Assembly: GCA_009739215.1 (NCBI GenBank)
Contig: VSJF01000011.1
Span: 1-64,000 of the forward strand
Direction: 5' to 3'
DNA from: Floccularia luteovirens
Lineage: Eukaryota; Basidiomycota; Agaricomycetes; Agaricales; Squamanitaceae
Length of the DNA: 64,000 nucleotides
This document shows, piece by piece, positions 35,507-48,060 of this stretch. A program made the translations under genes and the position numbers. Under the pieces are notes generated by a model, which did no database searches, was not told where the DNA came from, and worked only from the letters and a program-made list of their open reading frames with translations. Numbering within the stretch: position 1 is the first letter of the stretch; each line of letters begins with the position of its first letter.

Positions 35507-36826
35507 ATGCGGTACTACGAGCAGAAGTATCCCGAAGTCGACGAGCTTGTCATGGTACAAGTCCGTCAAATTGCTGAAATGGGGGCATATGTCAAGTTGG
35601 TGCGAATACTCACAAATGATTAGGAATTATGTCTGAAAAGATCGCTTCAGTTAGAATATGACAATACAGAGGGCATGATTCTGCTCTCTGAACTATCACG
35701 TCGGCGCATCAGATCGGTGCAAAAGCTTATCCGTGTCGGCAGAAACGAGGTGGTAGTTGTCCTAAGGGTAGATAAGGAGAAAGGTGCCTAGACCTTCTAT
35801 CCATACATGTCTAAAGTTTGGCTTTTACAATATACACAGGATATATCGACTTGTCGAAACGTCGTGTCTCGCCAGAAGACATCGTCAAATGCGAGGAGCG
35901 ATATATGAAGTCAAAATCAATCGCATCGATCCTACGACATGTAGCTTCAAAAATTCCTAGCGTTGGCGCTGATGGTGAGGTAATATCGAGTCCAGCAGCT
36001 GAGGCAGGAGACAAAGAGAGCAAAAAAGCAGCAAGGAAAGCGCGTCAAGCTGCACAAGAGGACGAAATTATTGAGCACGAAATACCTGGGAGTGGAGGTA
36101 ATGAAGACGAAAGGCTGGAACAGTTGTATGAACAAATAGCATGGCCTCTTGGCAAGAAATACGGCCACCCATATGACGCTTTTAAACTAGCTTTAACGTG
36201 AGTCTCTCTCATATCATACAAATGGGTCATTAAATAGTCTGCTAGTGAGCCTGACACCGTCTTTTCGTCATTGACACATCCCATTCCCCAGGCGACCCTT
36301 TCAATCCTCATCAGTACAATTGCAAGGCGTTTAACACCACAGCCCATCAAGCTACGTGCCGATATTGAGCTGACCTGCTACACACCTGCTGGCATTGATG
36401 CCATTAAGAAGGCACTACGTGCAGGTGAAAAGCAAAGCAGTGAAGCTGTTCCTATCAAGGCCAAATTAGTCGCACCACCCCTATATGTCCTGAGTACTAA
36501 TGCAACGGATAAGGTGGGAAGATGTATCTTGATTCTATTCATATGATTGACAAAAATCTCCATCCCCAGTACGCTGCTGTTGAAAGGTTAGAACGAGCAA
36601 TAGAATCAATACAAAGCACAATAGAAATGCAGGGTGGAAACGTAGTAGTAAAGATGAAAGTGCGTTATTCCACCAGCGGTCTATTCGATTTCTTTACAAT
36701 TCATATAAATTATAGCCCAAAGCTGTATCAGAGACTGAAGAACAGGACCTTGCACAGCTCATGGCTAAAGCTGGCCAAGAAAATGCAGAAGTCTCTGGGG
36801 ATGAAGAAGAAGAAGAAGCTATTTGA
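35507..36826 (+). CDS. SUI2: Translation initiation factor eIF2 alpha
   Basis: Six exons (35507-35599, 35651-35783, 35840-36197, 36246-36513, 36570-36659 and 36716-36826) give 350 aa. The S1 domain begins [16 protein letters not shown] and carries [18 protein letters not shown]; the regulatory serine phosphorylated by Gcn2-type kinases lies in [12 protein letters not shown]. The helical and alpha-beta domains follow ([15 protein letters not shown]), and an acidic GDEEEEEAI ends the protein. It forms the ternary complex with GTP and initiator tRNA in the cytosol. The third intron is 48 nt. It lies head to head-to-tail with FRE2 upstream and converges on NOC4. Confidence 0.95.
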
Positions 36827-36938
36827 TCAATCACTCCTCTACCCATAATGACAGAGTACCTTCTACCTTAGATTGTCTGGTTCGTAGTTAAACTCGACAA
36901 TAAAATGACCTCATTGACATTCAAGGTGAGGACTGAGG

Positions 36939-39141
36939 TTAGAAAGTCCACAGTTCACAAATCAAATCATTACTCTCATTCACCCCATCGTCGTTTGCTC
37001 CATCAGCTGAAGCATTAACCGGAAAGAACATGACGTTCTGGTCACGTTCCATGGCTAGAGCCGGATCTTTTTTTATTTTTCTTCTTGCCTCAGTATCAAA
37101 CAGCTGTTTCACTTGGTCAGAATCTCTGAAGATTCTCGGAAGAGACTAAAACGCACTGTGGCATAGGTATGGTCAAGGAAATCTTCCATAGCATAACCCG
37201 GTTTCGTGAAGGCTTCGGAAAAGATTTTACACAATGTCGAGACACTTGAATGGTAATGGGACCGATGTGATAAGAGTTCCCACAGAGAACTTTCAAGTGC
37301 CTGTGTGAGTAGTGGATTAACCTCTTCAGGCAAAAATGGGTCTGCGAAAAGTTATTTGATAATCAATGGAATGTTACTATTAGGACCCACCAGAATGTAT
37401 ATTTCCATCTTGTTCTCTATGAATCATGGTCATAAGCGCAGGATGACGCTTGAGGATGTTGTATGTAAATGGAATGATCATAATTATGGCTGCGGGTGGA
37501 GCGGATAAAGATAGTATAGAGAGTCGCTTTATAAAAGAGGCGAGTAATGTGGCGGGGAGATGTCTACAAGAACGTTAGAAGGGCACTAAACACTGAGTTA
37601 AATTTTAGTACGTAGAGCTCAGGAAGAGCTCCGTTAATCTGAAGAAACGGGCTCTATGTTTGGAATGTAGGAGGTCCCGATCTAGGAATGCATACAATCT
37701 GGTGTAGAAGGACGGATAATCCCTAGACAACCTAAGTGAAAAACTGTATTTAGCACAATAGCAACCCACTTACAGATTATACTCTTTGATTAAAACGAAT
37801 AATGCATTGAGCGCCAACAAGCCAGTTGATCCACCTATCCCGATGTCATTTAAGCCGATTGAGACTATCAAAATGTGTTATTGAGCTTACCAATATCAAC
37901 AGCGGCACCCACCCAATCCATAATCAATACCGGTCTTGTCAAATGCGGTATCACTCCCCGATGCATTATATTTAGAACTGCCGTGGCCAATGCATTACTG
38001 GACGCTGTGTCCCTACCAATAGATATTTGAGGGAGGAGTGTTAACCATGTGCGGGTGAAGACTGCCTTGTGGGACGCGAGCGAATGGAGGGATTGATGTA
38101 TTGTCATCTTATGCAGCCTTAACGCTGGTGACATAGTCTTTGACTTGCCATCTAAGGGTTCATCTTCAAAAAACTTGCGCCAGTCATCATCGTCTTCATT
38201 GGAATCACGATCTCTTTCTTTCTCCTCTTCATCTGAGGATTCAGAGCCCGAGGTGCCCCTTCCGACCTTCGGCTTTGGGGGTTTTGCTCCCATCTCAGCT
38301 ACCCACCAACTATTAAGCTCTGCTTGGTCGGTAGGGAAAGTGGTAAGCCGAGTCAGGATTGAAAGTAAGTTTGTGGCAACGTTAGAATAAGATTTAGGGG
38401 GATATTTTTGCAGCATGGTGCTTTAATAAGTGGGTTAAATGGATGTAAGTTATTCTAGAACTCAAGGATGACACACCATGCATCTCTTAGAAAAAAGTAT
38501 CGAATATCGTCATGCACACTGAACCAAGTCTCGTAGAAAACATCCAGGACATCTGGTTCAATAACACCTTTGTTCTCAGGTAAAGTGGTTGTTCGCTGGC
38601 GGTTTGATGGCGGACAGAGCAACAGTGCTGAAACTATTCTGCGGAAATGTGAGATGTGGAATTGAGGTCGTGAATTCTTTGAATATGAGGTTGATAAATG
38701 CTTCTGGAGGGAAAATAAAATTTGGAGCGAGGAAGTCTGCATAAAGCTGTTTCAGATACTACTACATCATGGATGTCAGAACTCACGCGCAATGTTTTTT
38801 CTTCATCCTTCAGCAAACTTGCCAGAAAATCGACGTATAGAAGTCAATTTGTCCCACAACCAAGTCTTTACAACTTTAGTAAGACCGTCACCACCAGAAC
38901 CCAACTTGTCGTTGTTAATTATAAGTACAAAAACTCTGTAAAGTGCGTATATCGCTTTTGAAGTAATTTGAGGATTTTCAGAGCCAAGAGCCAAGTCCAA
39001 TAGGTCAGCTAAAGGATTAAGTGATTCATTATTGGCTACGGAGCGAGTGAGAAGGACTTCTAGTTGTTTTATGTCCTGCACGCGATCCAAGGTGTTATGA
39101 ACCTTTCTCTTCTTGCTTGGAGGTGGCAAAGATGATAACAT
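36939..39141 (-). CDS. NOC4: Nucleolar complex protein 4 (NOC4), two frame breaks
   Basis: Eight exons (38787-39141, 38477-38746, 37891-38420, 37774-37834, 37612-37722, 37391-37563, 37157-37341 and 36939-37103) total 616 codons if one base is ignored in each of the first two. The CBF/Mak21-type core is seen in LMTMIHRE, GGSTGLLALNALFVLIKEYNLDYPSFYTRLY and RARFFRLTELFLSS. NOC4 acts with Nop14 in 40S subunit assembly and export from the nucleolus. The breaks lie near 38843 (TTGACTTCTATAC) and 38641 (ACATTTCCGCAG); each looks like one extra base. As the protein is essential in yeast, assembly error is more likely than loss. Confidence 0.88.
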
Positions 39142-39520
39142 GATATATGTTACAACATGTTTTATATCAAATAATGATATTTTTCGTGTACCAGTTGCAT
39201 GTGTTTGTCAAAAACTGTGTAACTATACACAACCAAAGCAAGGATAACGATTTGTAAGATGCAAGCAATACATATCTACATATTGTCTTCTCGAGCTGAG
39301 AGTCTGGCGATTCAATTGCATGGCATGGAGAGCCTCAGCTGCCAAGACGGGTTGCCCTTCGGATTCTAGATGTCACATGTATCTGTTTGTCAAGAACTAC
39401 AACTCCGATCGTTATGACTAAAGCTATGACAATGCACAGCTTAACAACATCTGGTCAGAGTTGTGGCCATCTGTGGCCGAAGTAGGCTATATAGTATTAG
39501 CGATGGGGCCCTCGAAACTG
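39142..39520. other. Divergent intergenic region
   Basis: Promoter-type sequence between NOC4 and the small 8-cysteine gene. No other feature was seen. Confidence 0.4.
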
Positions 39521-39528
39521 TATAAATA
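39521..39528 (+). promoter_or_regulatory. TATA box of the 8-cysteine protein gene
   Basis: TATAAATA 70 bp before the ATG, identical to the octamer before the secreted gene at 18233. Confidence 0.55.
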
Positions 39529-39590
39529 CCCATCTATGTAATGCTTCCAACCTCATACCTGTGCCCACTTTATCTTTCTTGAATATCTCG

Positions 39591-39874
39591 ATGTTTACAA
39601 CAGTGAGTCTGAGAAACTTGATCTTACGCAAATATGTCAAGCTAACAAGTCATTTTTCACGTAGCTCAACTTTAACAGTATGTCCAACATCATCAGTACT
39701 GGCGAATCTATCCAAAGATGTTGTCGCTGCGCTGTCACATGCCCAAACATTCTAGTCAATGCCTGTGAGGTTTTTACGATTACCCACCCAGGCGGCAATG
39801 TAGAGAGATGTGTCGTCGACACCTGCTCGAACCCCTCCTGTCCTGACAAACGATCGTCCCAAAACTCGAACTAA
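39591..39874 (+). CDS. Small protein with eight cysteines
   Basis: Two exons, 39591-39602 (12 nt) and 39665-39874, separated by a GTGAGT...CGTAG intron, give 73 aa. The middle holds eight cysteines in the order CC-x-C-x3-C, then single cysteines, then C-x4-C-x4-C. No signal peptide is evident in this model (MFTTLNFNSMSNIISTGESI), so the protein is either cytosolic or exported by another route; a start at the internal ATG would remove the first exon altogether. I know no matching family. A strong TATA box supports real expression. Confidence 0.5.
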
Positions 39875-40296
39875 ACTACGCTACCTTTTTCATTGATGCC
39901 GTGTCGTGCAGTCATCGTCACTAACAAATCTCACTACCTAGCACTACGCAAACGGTACTAGAATTTGTAGAAGGCATGGTTCCAAAAAGATATATCCCAA
40001 AAGACATAACTATTATCTATATATGCTGCGTGTTGTACAAAATGATCCTATAGATATGAATAAAAGATTCTACATGATACTACTAGTAATTGTGTATGAT
40101 AAATGAGTTAAAGAGAAGTCATACCATGGTAATAATTATATATTTGGCTGGACATAACAATTTCTTTGCGATTCTTCTTTCGCATTTCTTCCCTTCTTGT
40201 GAATTCCTGTTTGTGATACATTCATTTGGAGTTAGGACATTTATCTCCCTAAAGGTTGGCGGGGTAAGCTTTCTATGAGGAGTTCTTCGGCATGCT
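39875..40296. other. Intergenic sequence
   Basis: Nothing recognised; 3' ends of two converging genes. Confidence 0.4.
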
Positions 40297-41456
40297 TCAA
40301 AACGTGGATCTGCAAAAGGGAAGAATATCGTTTTCCGAACAGTACACAAGAAAGTCTGCTTCATCGTCAATGTCAACGCTTTCCCAGTGATCATTGACCC
40401 TTTCTTCCCCTGCGTCATTGGTCGATACTTCCATATTCTGGACCTTTTCGCTCCCTGTGTATATAACTTCTTTAATACCAGCTTTGAGAACCAGTGTGGC
40501 AAGACGGTCCGATAAACTTTGCCTTTTTCTTGTTTTCCTAGATTTCGGAAGCACCAAATTTCCTTCCCAGACGACATCTTTCCATCCACGGGCTGGCCAA
40601 CAAGGAACGACTGGGGTGAATTTGGAAAGTTCAGGGAAACTGGCATGACCCATATCACTGACAACTCGCTGGTCATTAGTGGTCTCAACCCCTTTATAAT
40701 CCACTTGAAATTGTCCCCAGCAGTGATTGGAGACGTAGAAATGTCCTTCCACAGAATCCTCGCCTGACAAGTCAGTGCTAGAATCAGAATTACGAAGAAC
40801 GGGGCCCCACCCCGCCACATCCTGGTGTGTATAATGCGTGTTGGTATCGATCGTGGGTGTGACACAGAAAGATGCACTGATTTCAGAAATGTCTGGAGAT
40901 GCGGGTATATCTGTGTTGTAGGTATCGGAGAAAACTGAAGTGTCCAGAGTTGCATATGATTCGTCAATAACATGATGAACTACTGGCAGATAAGGGTTTA
41001 CAGTCGAATCTGCTTCATTGCCGCTTATGATTTCCATTAATAAAACTGGTGATAATGATTGCTCTATTCAAATAAAACAAAACTATTGAGAACAAAATAT
41101 GTAGTTTGATACAAATATACACTCACGGGAATCTCCACTTTGGATGCTATGAAAAGCGAGTGGAAGATCGGTATACACGTTATTGTCAACCTCACTAGCA
41201 TCGCCAGACTCTGAGATGACAGCCTGATGAACATCAGGGATTTTTCCCCAAATACATTCGTCACTGGAGATCTCTAAGGGTATTGGCCAATTAACACATT
41301 GCTATCTGGTGGAAGGTTAGCAAGAGGCTTACCACTATCAAAACCGACAAGGCAGCTGGGGGAGTACATGTGCTTCAGGGATTCAAGCACGAAATATGAT
41401 TGAATACCCATGAAAGAGAAGAAAAAGAATAGATTGTAGTAAATGAGTCCGATCAT
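40297..41456 (-). CDS. Membrane-anchored acidic protein, unknown family
   Basis: Three exons (41333-41456, 41127-41273 and 40297-41063) encode 345 aa. The first 20 residues (MIGLIYYNLFFFFSFMGIQS) form a strong hydrophobic segment, a signal peptide or anchor. The rest is acidic and Ser/Thr/Asp-rich (ISSDECIWGKIPDVHQAVISE, DSSTDLSGEDSVEGHF) with one basic stretch (PKSRKTRKRQSLSDRL). No domain is recognised. The second acceptor was chosen as CCTTAG because it keeps a frame matching the acidic character on both sides. Another long frame in the same place (40119-40973) is a shadow. Confidence 0.6.
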
Positions 41457-41950
41457 TGTTGAGTACAGGTTTGAGCTTTGAGCTTATGCGAGAGTGTGAT
41501 GGATGTGGAAGTTGGGGGACTTTCGTAGCGTTCGCGAATGTGTATATGCCAGGGAGGGAGGCTGGCCCATGTATCTGTGGTTGACAAATTCTTGGCATAC
41601 TGGTTCATAGGCTGGCTTTCGCGTTTTAAAGAGCCTAGGAATACGATGCTTCATTGCCAGCCACCGTTTACACTAGAACTTTGCAACTCGCTTTGCTCAT
41701 TCCTAATACGGTTGAGATGATATGAGTTACGGGAAAAACTCGAAAGGAGATTTTGAGCTCACTGCCAGTCCAGACTTCAATCAATCAACTACAATAAGGG
41801 ACAGGATTAAAATTTAGAGCAAACATATCGTAGATAGGTATCGAAGTGACGTTCGAGATCAAACAATCAAGGTATAGATGATTCAATGCAAAGTTCCTGA
41901 ATTACGGCTTACCCAAGAGAAAGTGCTTCACAGACAACATGGAGGGTCAT

Positions 41951-44900
41951 TCAAAGCGGACTCTGTGCTTTCATTACCAGCGTAGTTTTTCCGCGCTCGT
42001 CCAGGAAGCCCAACATTGGGGAAGAGTAAACCAGTCTGTGGCTTCGTAGAGGGACCCACATGATCTTTCGATCATCCAGGGTCAAGACCCATCCATCCTT
42101 GTCCACAAACTTAGCAGAGCTGAGAGCCTCGAAAGGGCCATGAAAGGTGATGGTAGGTATAGGAGATTCAATGAAGAATGTGGTACGGATAGGAGATAGA
42201 GGGGTCGCGGAATCTGGATGGATATCCCAAACACGAGCGGAGTAGTCCCACGAGCTGGAGACAACCTGTCGTCCGTCGGGAGAAAAATTAGCAGATGTTA
42301 TAGTGTCAACACCTCCCTGAACGAGCTTGTGAATAGGCGAAGGTCCGACCTCCCAGAATCGGATCGTTCTATCTTTCGCTGTGCTAACAAGTTGTTCGCT
42401 ATCTGGTGAAAATGATACAGACATCACCCAACCGTCGTGTCCATTCAAAACAGCAAGCTTGATTCGTTTTGCTGCATCCCATAACCGTATGGTCGTATCT
42501 ATAGATGCACTTGCAATATAGCTGCCGTTGGGTGACCAAGAAACGCAAGTGACTTTGTCTGTGTGTCCAGTGAGGGTGCGTCCTGAACCCCGCCCTACGT
42601 GTACATCCCAAATCATCACTGTATGATCCCAGGATGAGCTTGCGATCTCCCTTCCATTTGGTGAGAAAACAGCACTTGTAACATAGTCTTTGTGCCCAGA
42701 AAGTGGCTCGCTGATGGGACGGCCAGTGCTTGCATCCCAAATTCGAATATCCTTATCATACGAGCTAGTGACAAGCCTTGATCCGTCCCTGGAAAACTCA
42801 ACCCAACGAACCCACAGTTTATGGCCATTCAAAGGAGGGTAAATCAGTTGGCCGGTTTGGACGTCCCAGACGCAGACAGTCATGTCGTCAGAGCAGCTAG
42901 CAACTCTCATCCCACTCGGTGAAAATACCGCATGAAATACCTCTCCTGTGTGGCCTTGCAAGCCACGAACTAATTTCCCAGTATGTGCGTTCCAAACACG
43001 CACAGTGGTGTCGCTAGAACAGGTCACAATTTGCGAGCCATCGTTAGAAAAAGCGGCCCAGTTCACCCACGCCCTGTGTCCTTCTATCACTCGAAGGCAG
43101 GATGCGTGTTCCGTAATATTTGATGATACAGATGGCCGTTCTTTGACTGGTTCTTGTCTATAGGTTAAATATAGGAAAGAATTGGATGGGAATTGGGGCA
43201 GAGCAGAAATGTAGGTATGTAGATACGCATTGGAAATTGGGTAGCCGAAATTTCGAATAAAGCGAATGGCATCCCTGGTCATTTGAACATGCTCAGAACT
43301 GGAAGGTAATCGAGACTGGCAGGAGTAAGAGTGTGAGTTTGTCATAATCAGTTATCAGTTTAAAGTATGTACCTTCATCCACTCATCAAGGAGTTCCAGG
43401 CTCGGCAACACAACTTTCATGTCCAAATACCCTAACACACTGAGGATCTCGATCCAGTGGAGGAGATGCTGTAACAAGAATGTTCGAAGTTTGTTCAATA
43501 TTGACTGGCTCGGAATTTGCTCGTCCAGCATATGTGTAATCCAATGCCTAGCGGCGTATCGAAGAGCTTCAGGAACGTACATCTCTATGCGTCCTTTCAG
43601 GTTTGGAATTTTCGTATTAAATAACGTGGTATCTTGTAATTGACACATATTATGTGCCAGAGTCTGGTTCATGACGTCTAAACACTCCTCCGCCAGCTTG
43701 GGATGAGAAGAGAAGTGTATGTCCACATACAAACGGGTATCGGTGCACCGGTTCTCATCAGTAATAAAATCTTCGAAGGTCCTGTGTAGCCTCGTACGCG
43801 CAAAAGTCGTGGCATTAGCCTTGTCAACAATGCATCCCAAATCTTGTAGCACTTTGATAAGTCTGGTGATGGCCGGACTCGAATAAGTCAAAAGAGCAAG
43901 GGAGTAGTCTGTCCTGGATTGTATCAAATCGTAAAAGACTTCATGCCAGCCTATTCGGGTCGTCGGAGGTTGGTTCGCCATCACTGCTTGAAGGATGCTA
44001 GAGTACAGTTGGCCTATTGATTCATCCGGTTTCTCATGGATTGGTAAAGAGACGAGGATGTCAATGAATCTCCGCAATTCATTATCCGCCGAGCAAAGCT
44101 TCAATGCCTTACAAAAAATCGATGCCCAGAGGTTGACACCTAGCGAGCGCCGTACGCCCTGGTCTTGTAACGTTGCAACATCATAATTGTTGAAGATAGT
44201 TGATTCCCCGCCACTAATTTCGTGAAGGGTTCGAGAAATCATGGCTGCGTTGTTCTCTGTACTGCCAAATTCGTCGTAACCCATTCTGTATGTATAGCAA
44301 ATCCTGGTATCCCTGAGAATGTTTTCGATATCTGGTTCGGGGCGAGTTGTAATGAGGAACCGAAAGTTATGCGGAAGTCGGTTCATGACGGGAGAATCTG
44401 TGAGGACTTTCAGCAACCGGCTACGTTCCCTGGGGTCTTCACATTCGTTTATTCCATCAATGACAATGACTACTGGACCGACCATCGTCAAACCCTCGGT
44501 TGGAAAGACTATCAATTCTTGGAATTGGCGCTCGATGACGGCAAAAGGGAGACCAATGTCTTTATAGATCGGGCGATTCATTCGTTCCATGATAACTTCA
44601 TCAAAACCTGCCAAATTCCGGGCTATAGTGCTAGATATGATCTGGGAATTGTTTCGGCCCTCAACTTCAGGACCCAGGAAAATTGCACATCCTAGCCGGT
44701 CTTGCTCGGAGAATCTTTGGGCAATAGAGTGCGCGACGGATGATTTTCCACAACCCTCCTCTCCAGAAAGGAGAAATATACGTTGTGAATAGCCCGGATC
44801 CTCGTTTCCACCAACCAACCAATTGGCGATAAGATCCATTAATTTGTCATGCGTGCCACGCAAGGCAACTTTACGCGGATTCCAACTAGCACCTCGGAGG

Positions 44901-46388
44901 TAAGGTAAACGGTCAATATATATTAGATGTTCTGTTTGGAGAATATGAATAAGTAAGTAGGTAACAATCGAGTCGCAACCCACCAATCTTGGTGACTTTC
45001 TCTAGGATTCGTATGCTTGTGATTGCCGTTTGCAATGTCGTCCCCATCACTAATTCAATCCTGAGTTCTCCAAAACAAGCTTCATACTCCGCGATTAATA
45101 GTTCCGTATCCGAAGCTGGAGTGAGCGCAGCTCTCTTTACTATAGTACCAAAAATCAGCAAAAGGTTTAATGATTTATGCAGAAATTTCCAATTACCGAA
45201 TGACTCCGTACTATAATAAGCAGCAATGAAGTAGGCACACTCCGTCGTCTGGCTAACAAGTCGTTTCGCAGATTTTTCAAAAGAAAGGATCTTGTGCAGT
45301 GGACTGGCATCCAGAAAGAAGTCATAAAGACTAGCCATTGTACCAGCTAAACGATCTATTTTAATATCAATTTCAATCGTCTTCACAACAACCTACATTG
45401 CCAGGCAAGAAATGAGTTGACTCGTGTCACTTTTTTTTATATGTATAAAGGTTTACTCGCCCCCACAGCAAATGAGACTGCCCCAAAAGCTATCTTTGAT
45501 TGCGGATCCAGCTAAAAAATTTCAATGAATTATGAGTGTTATCATAACTGACTTCAAGAAATGTGCCTACACTCGCGATTTTCTCACAAAACTTTGCAAA
45601 TGAACCCAGGGATATAATCAGCCGAGCCCACGAGTGTCTCATCCTCTGGAAACCCGGGTGAGCAGTATGGAGAGAACGCATTATGTTGTCCAAATTGTCA
45701 AGATGGATTTGTTCCAATTCTTTGTCTTTCCCACCGTATTCCAGAGATTGGTCAACTTTGATACGGAAAGTTAGCAAACGTTGTTTTGACGATGAATCTG
45801 GGAATGTGCTATGCAGGTTCACAACAATATCTAAAATATTTCTCAGCAACACCTTGAATGATATTCTAGAAAGCAAGCTCACCTTTGTTCCTCTCCTGTT
45901 CAAATAGCACCAAGTCCTCTGACTCGCATATAACATGATCATGCCCTATCCTTACTACATGCACGCACGAGAACCGAAATTTCAGACGAGATGATTTATC
46001 CGCAGTGCTGTATCCATCCCTTGTAAAAAATATATCATTTACGGTGCTGCGGGAAACTCACAAAGTAAATTCTTCACCCCAAAATGGCGACTTATCCCCT
46101 TTGCGAGACCGAGCAGTCTTGAACTCCAAATGATCGACATTCACGCAAGCACAGTACAGCGAATCAGCCAATTTATGGGGTTTTGGCAAGTTGGTAGCTT
46201 TGATAACTATGCAGAAAATAATAAGCAGGTGCGAAAAATGCACAAGCACAAGCGATTTAGAAGATTACGTACCCGTGACCACAAAGTTTACCGCCAAATT
46301 CCTGTACGGAATCAATTTGATGAAACTTGAACCAAATCAAACTCCAAACTTACCCACTCTTAAACTGGGTTTTTGATATTTCACCCAT
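41951..46388 (-). CDS. C2-NACHT-WD40 STAND protein (HET-E-like)
   Basis: A multi-exon minus-strand gene. Short exons at 46354-46388, 46272-46300 and 46062-46206 encode a C2-type start (VIKATNLPKPHKLADSLYCA). A helical stretch follows between about 45,500 and 46,000, then SKIAFGAVSFAVGA and an exon near 44984-45400. The NACHT exon (43373-44931) has the P loop SGEEGCGKSS and the Walker B-type VVIVIDGINECEDP. The last exon (41951-43315) encodes seven WD40 repeats of about 42 residues ending VRVWNAHTG, VCVWDVQTG and so on. Such proteins bind NTP, oligomerise on sensing a ligand and control incompatibility or immunity in fungi. Joins between 45,400 and 46,000 are uncertain. Confidence 0.85.
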
Positions 46389-47062
46389 TTGTGAGGAGGG
46401 TCTACTTGTATACAATGGTTGGAGTGGAGGAAGAGAGTGGTTTACAGCATTGACTAGCGGGGCTAATTGTCCTCGATGATGAAAGGAGTCATCAGGTACA
46501 ACACAATGATCCCATGAGTGAGGCGCTTGATTGGTTTGGCCTTGACACTTTGATTTGTTCCCAAGGGATGCACGTGTCTATGTCACTTGGGCTATGAAAG
46601 TTCCCCAATATGGCCCTCCAGCGTCTAATTCTCTTGAAATAGAATCGTAAGCTACATAATCAAGGTACAAGGATCAATAACGTACCTTTAATTCAGTAAA
46701 GACATCCAATTAGAGACACTCCAAAGTACGAGCGGAAAAACTACATCAACCATACACATGGGTTGGACATTGACATTGACTCAGCTGAACAGATCATTGA
46801 TGTGTGAGTAACTGCGCGCTCGGCAATTCTCCCACAGTCAATTCGAAAACCAAGTATCCCTGCGCACCTGAACATAACACAGCATCTTCATTAATTATTA
46901 TAGCCTAAAGTGCTGTCGCAGATCTAAACAGTATCACATGTCACAATATAACCTTGCCGTCAGACCCGTCCACGACAACAACAATAATGAATTTATCAAA
47001 ACATCTCTACTTTTAAATCCAAGTCCACGTTTCGCATAGCAACAGAGTCATATATCACACCA
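46389..47062. other. Intergenic sequence
   Basis: About 670 bp upstream of the STAND gene and downstream of ATG101. No repeat or gene was recognised. Confidence 0.4.
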
Positions 47063-47935
47063 TCATACCACCTCAACACCACCAATCTTAACAACCATCT
47101 TAATAGGAAACGGTGATATCCCTGTAGCATTTGTTATCAAAGGAACCGAAGTCCTGCCTCTCTCTGACGATGTATGAGAGATCATCGTATGTATAGATTT
47201 TGTCAGCGTCGCCGCTAATGTCGAATTGAAAGTATGCCTGTCTGTGGTTATATCGGATTGTGTTTTTTTCAAATCTGGGGTAATATTTAAGAGATTCTTT
47301 TACCTCGATCAGTTTTTGGTTGTCGGACTTCCGCATTGATAATCCTATGATGAAATGAATATAGCTATATAAGCGATCGAAAGAAAGCAATTACCATTGT
47401 TCCCAAGGAACATCTTCTTCACCCATATAAACCTGGAACCACGATTTCTTGGGACGTCTTTCCGAGAAAGTTACAATAATCTGAGGGATCTCTAAATTAA
47501 ACAATCTCATAAAAACACTATGAAACATACCTGACCAGTCTTATTTGAACCTCCTTCAATACCTTTCCAAAACGTATACACTTTATCATTGACGAGTTGT
47601 TCCATTTCTGGATCAGATACACCTGGCTAATACAACTTTCAGTACCATGTTATATACCATGTGTAATCAACAACCACATACCATCGTTACATCCAAAACT
47701 TCAAAGAACTGGGGCTTGATGGTCCCGAAGAGACGGTGAAACAAGATAGAATGGAGGATACCATGTAGGACATCCTTCACAGTAAGCCGGTCTAGAATCT
47801 AAGAAAAATCCGCCAAAAAAAACAAAAAAAGTGCTTAATCTCTCAATCAGAAAGCAACAACACAACGCTGTGAAATGAATTTACCAGATCAATCGTTATA
47901 GTGGGGAATGTATTGTTGTTGTTCATCGAAGACAT
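47063..47935 (-). CDS. ATG101: Autophagy-related protein 101
   Basis: Six exons (47885-47935, 47682-47798, 47531-47626, 47395-47480, 47304-47344 and 47063-47274) give 200 aa, near the family norm. The HORMA-fold protein shows LHSILFHRLFG, DKVYTFWKG, SWFQVYMGEEDVPWEQWIINAEV with the WF-finger region, and the C-terminal PFPIKMVV. It binds Atg13 in the Atg1/ULK initiation complex and stabilises it. Budding yeast lacks the gene, while most other fungi keep it. All joins keep frame and use GT-AG introns. Confidence 0.93.
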
Positions 47936-48060
47936 TTTGCTTTTCATGAAATCATTATGATGATTCACTCTGGGTTTCAAATAAAGCTGAGTTCCAAATA
48001 CGGCAAGTACTTACAACCTGTTCATTTCAATTTTATTTTTTTGTAAATCCGAGAAAACAA

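Noticed and set aside
40119..40973. 284-codon frame on the minus strand
   Set aside because: It overlaps in another frame the exon of the 345-aa protein, which has consistent splicing and composition.
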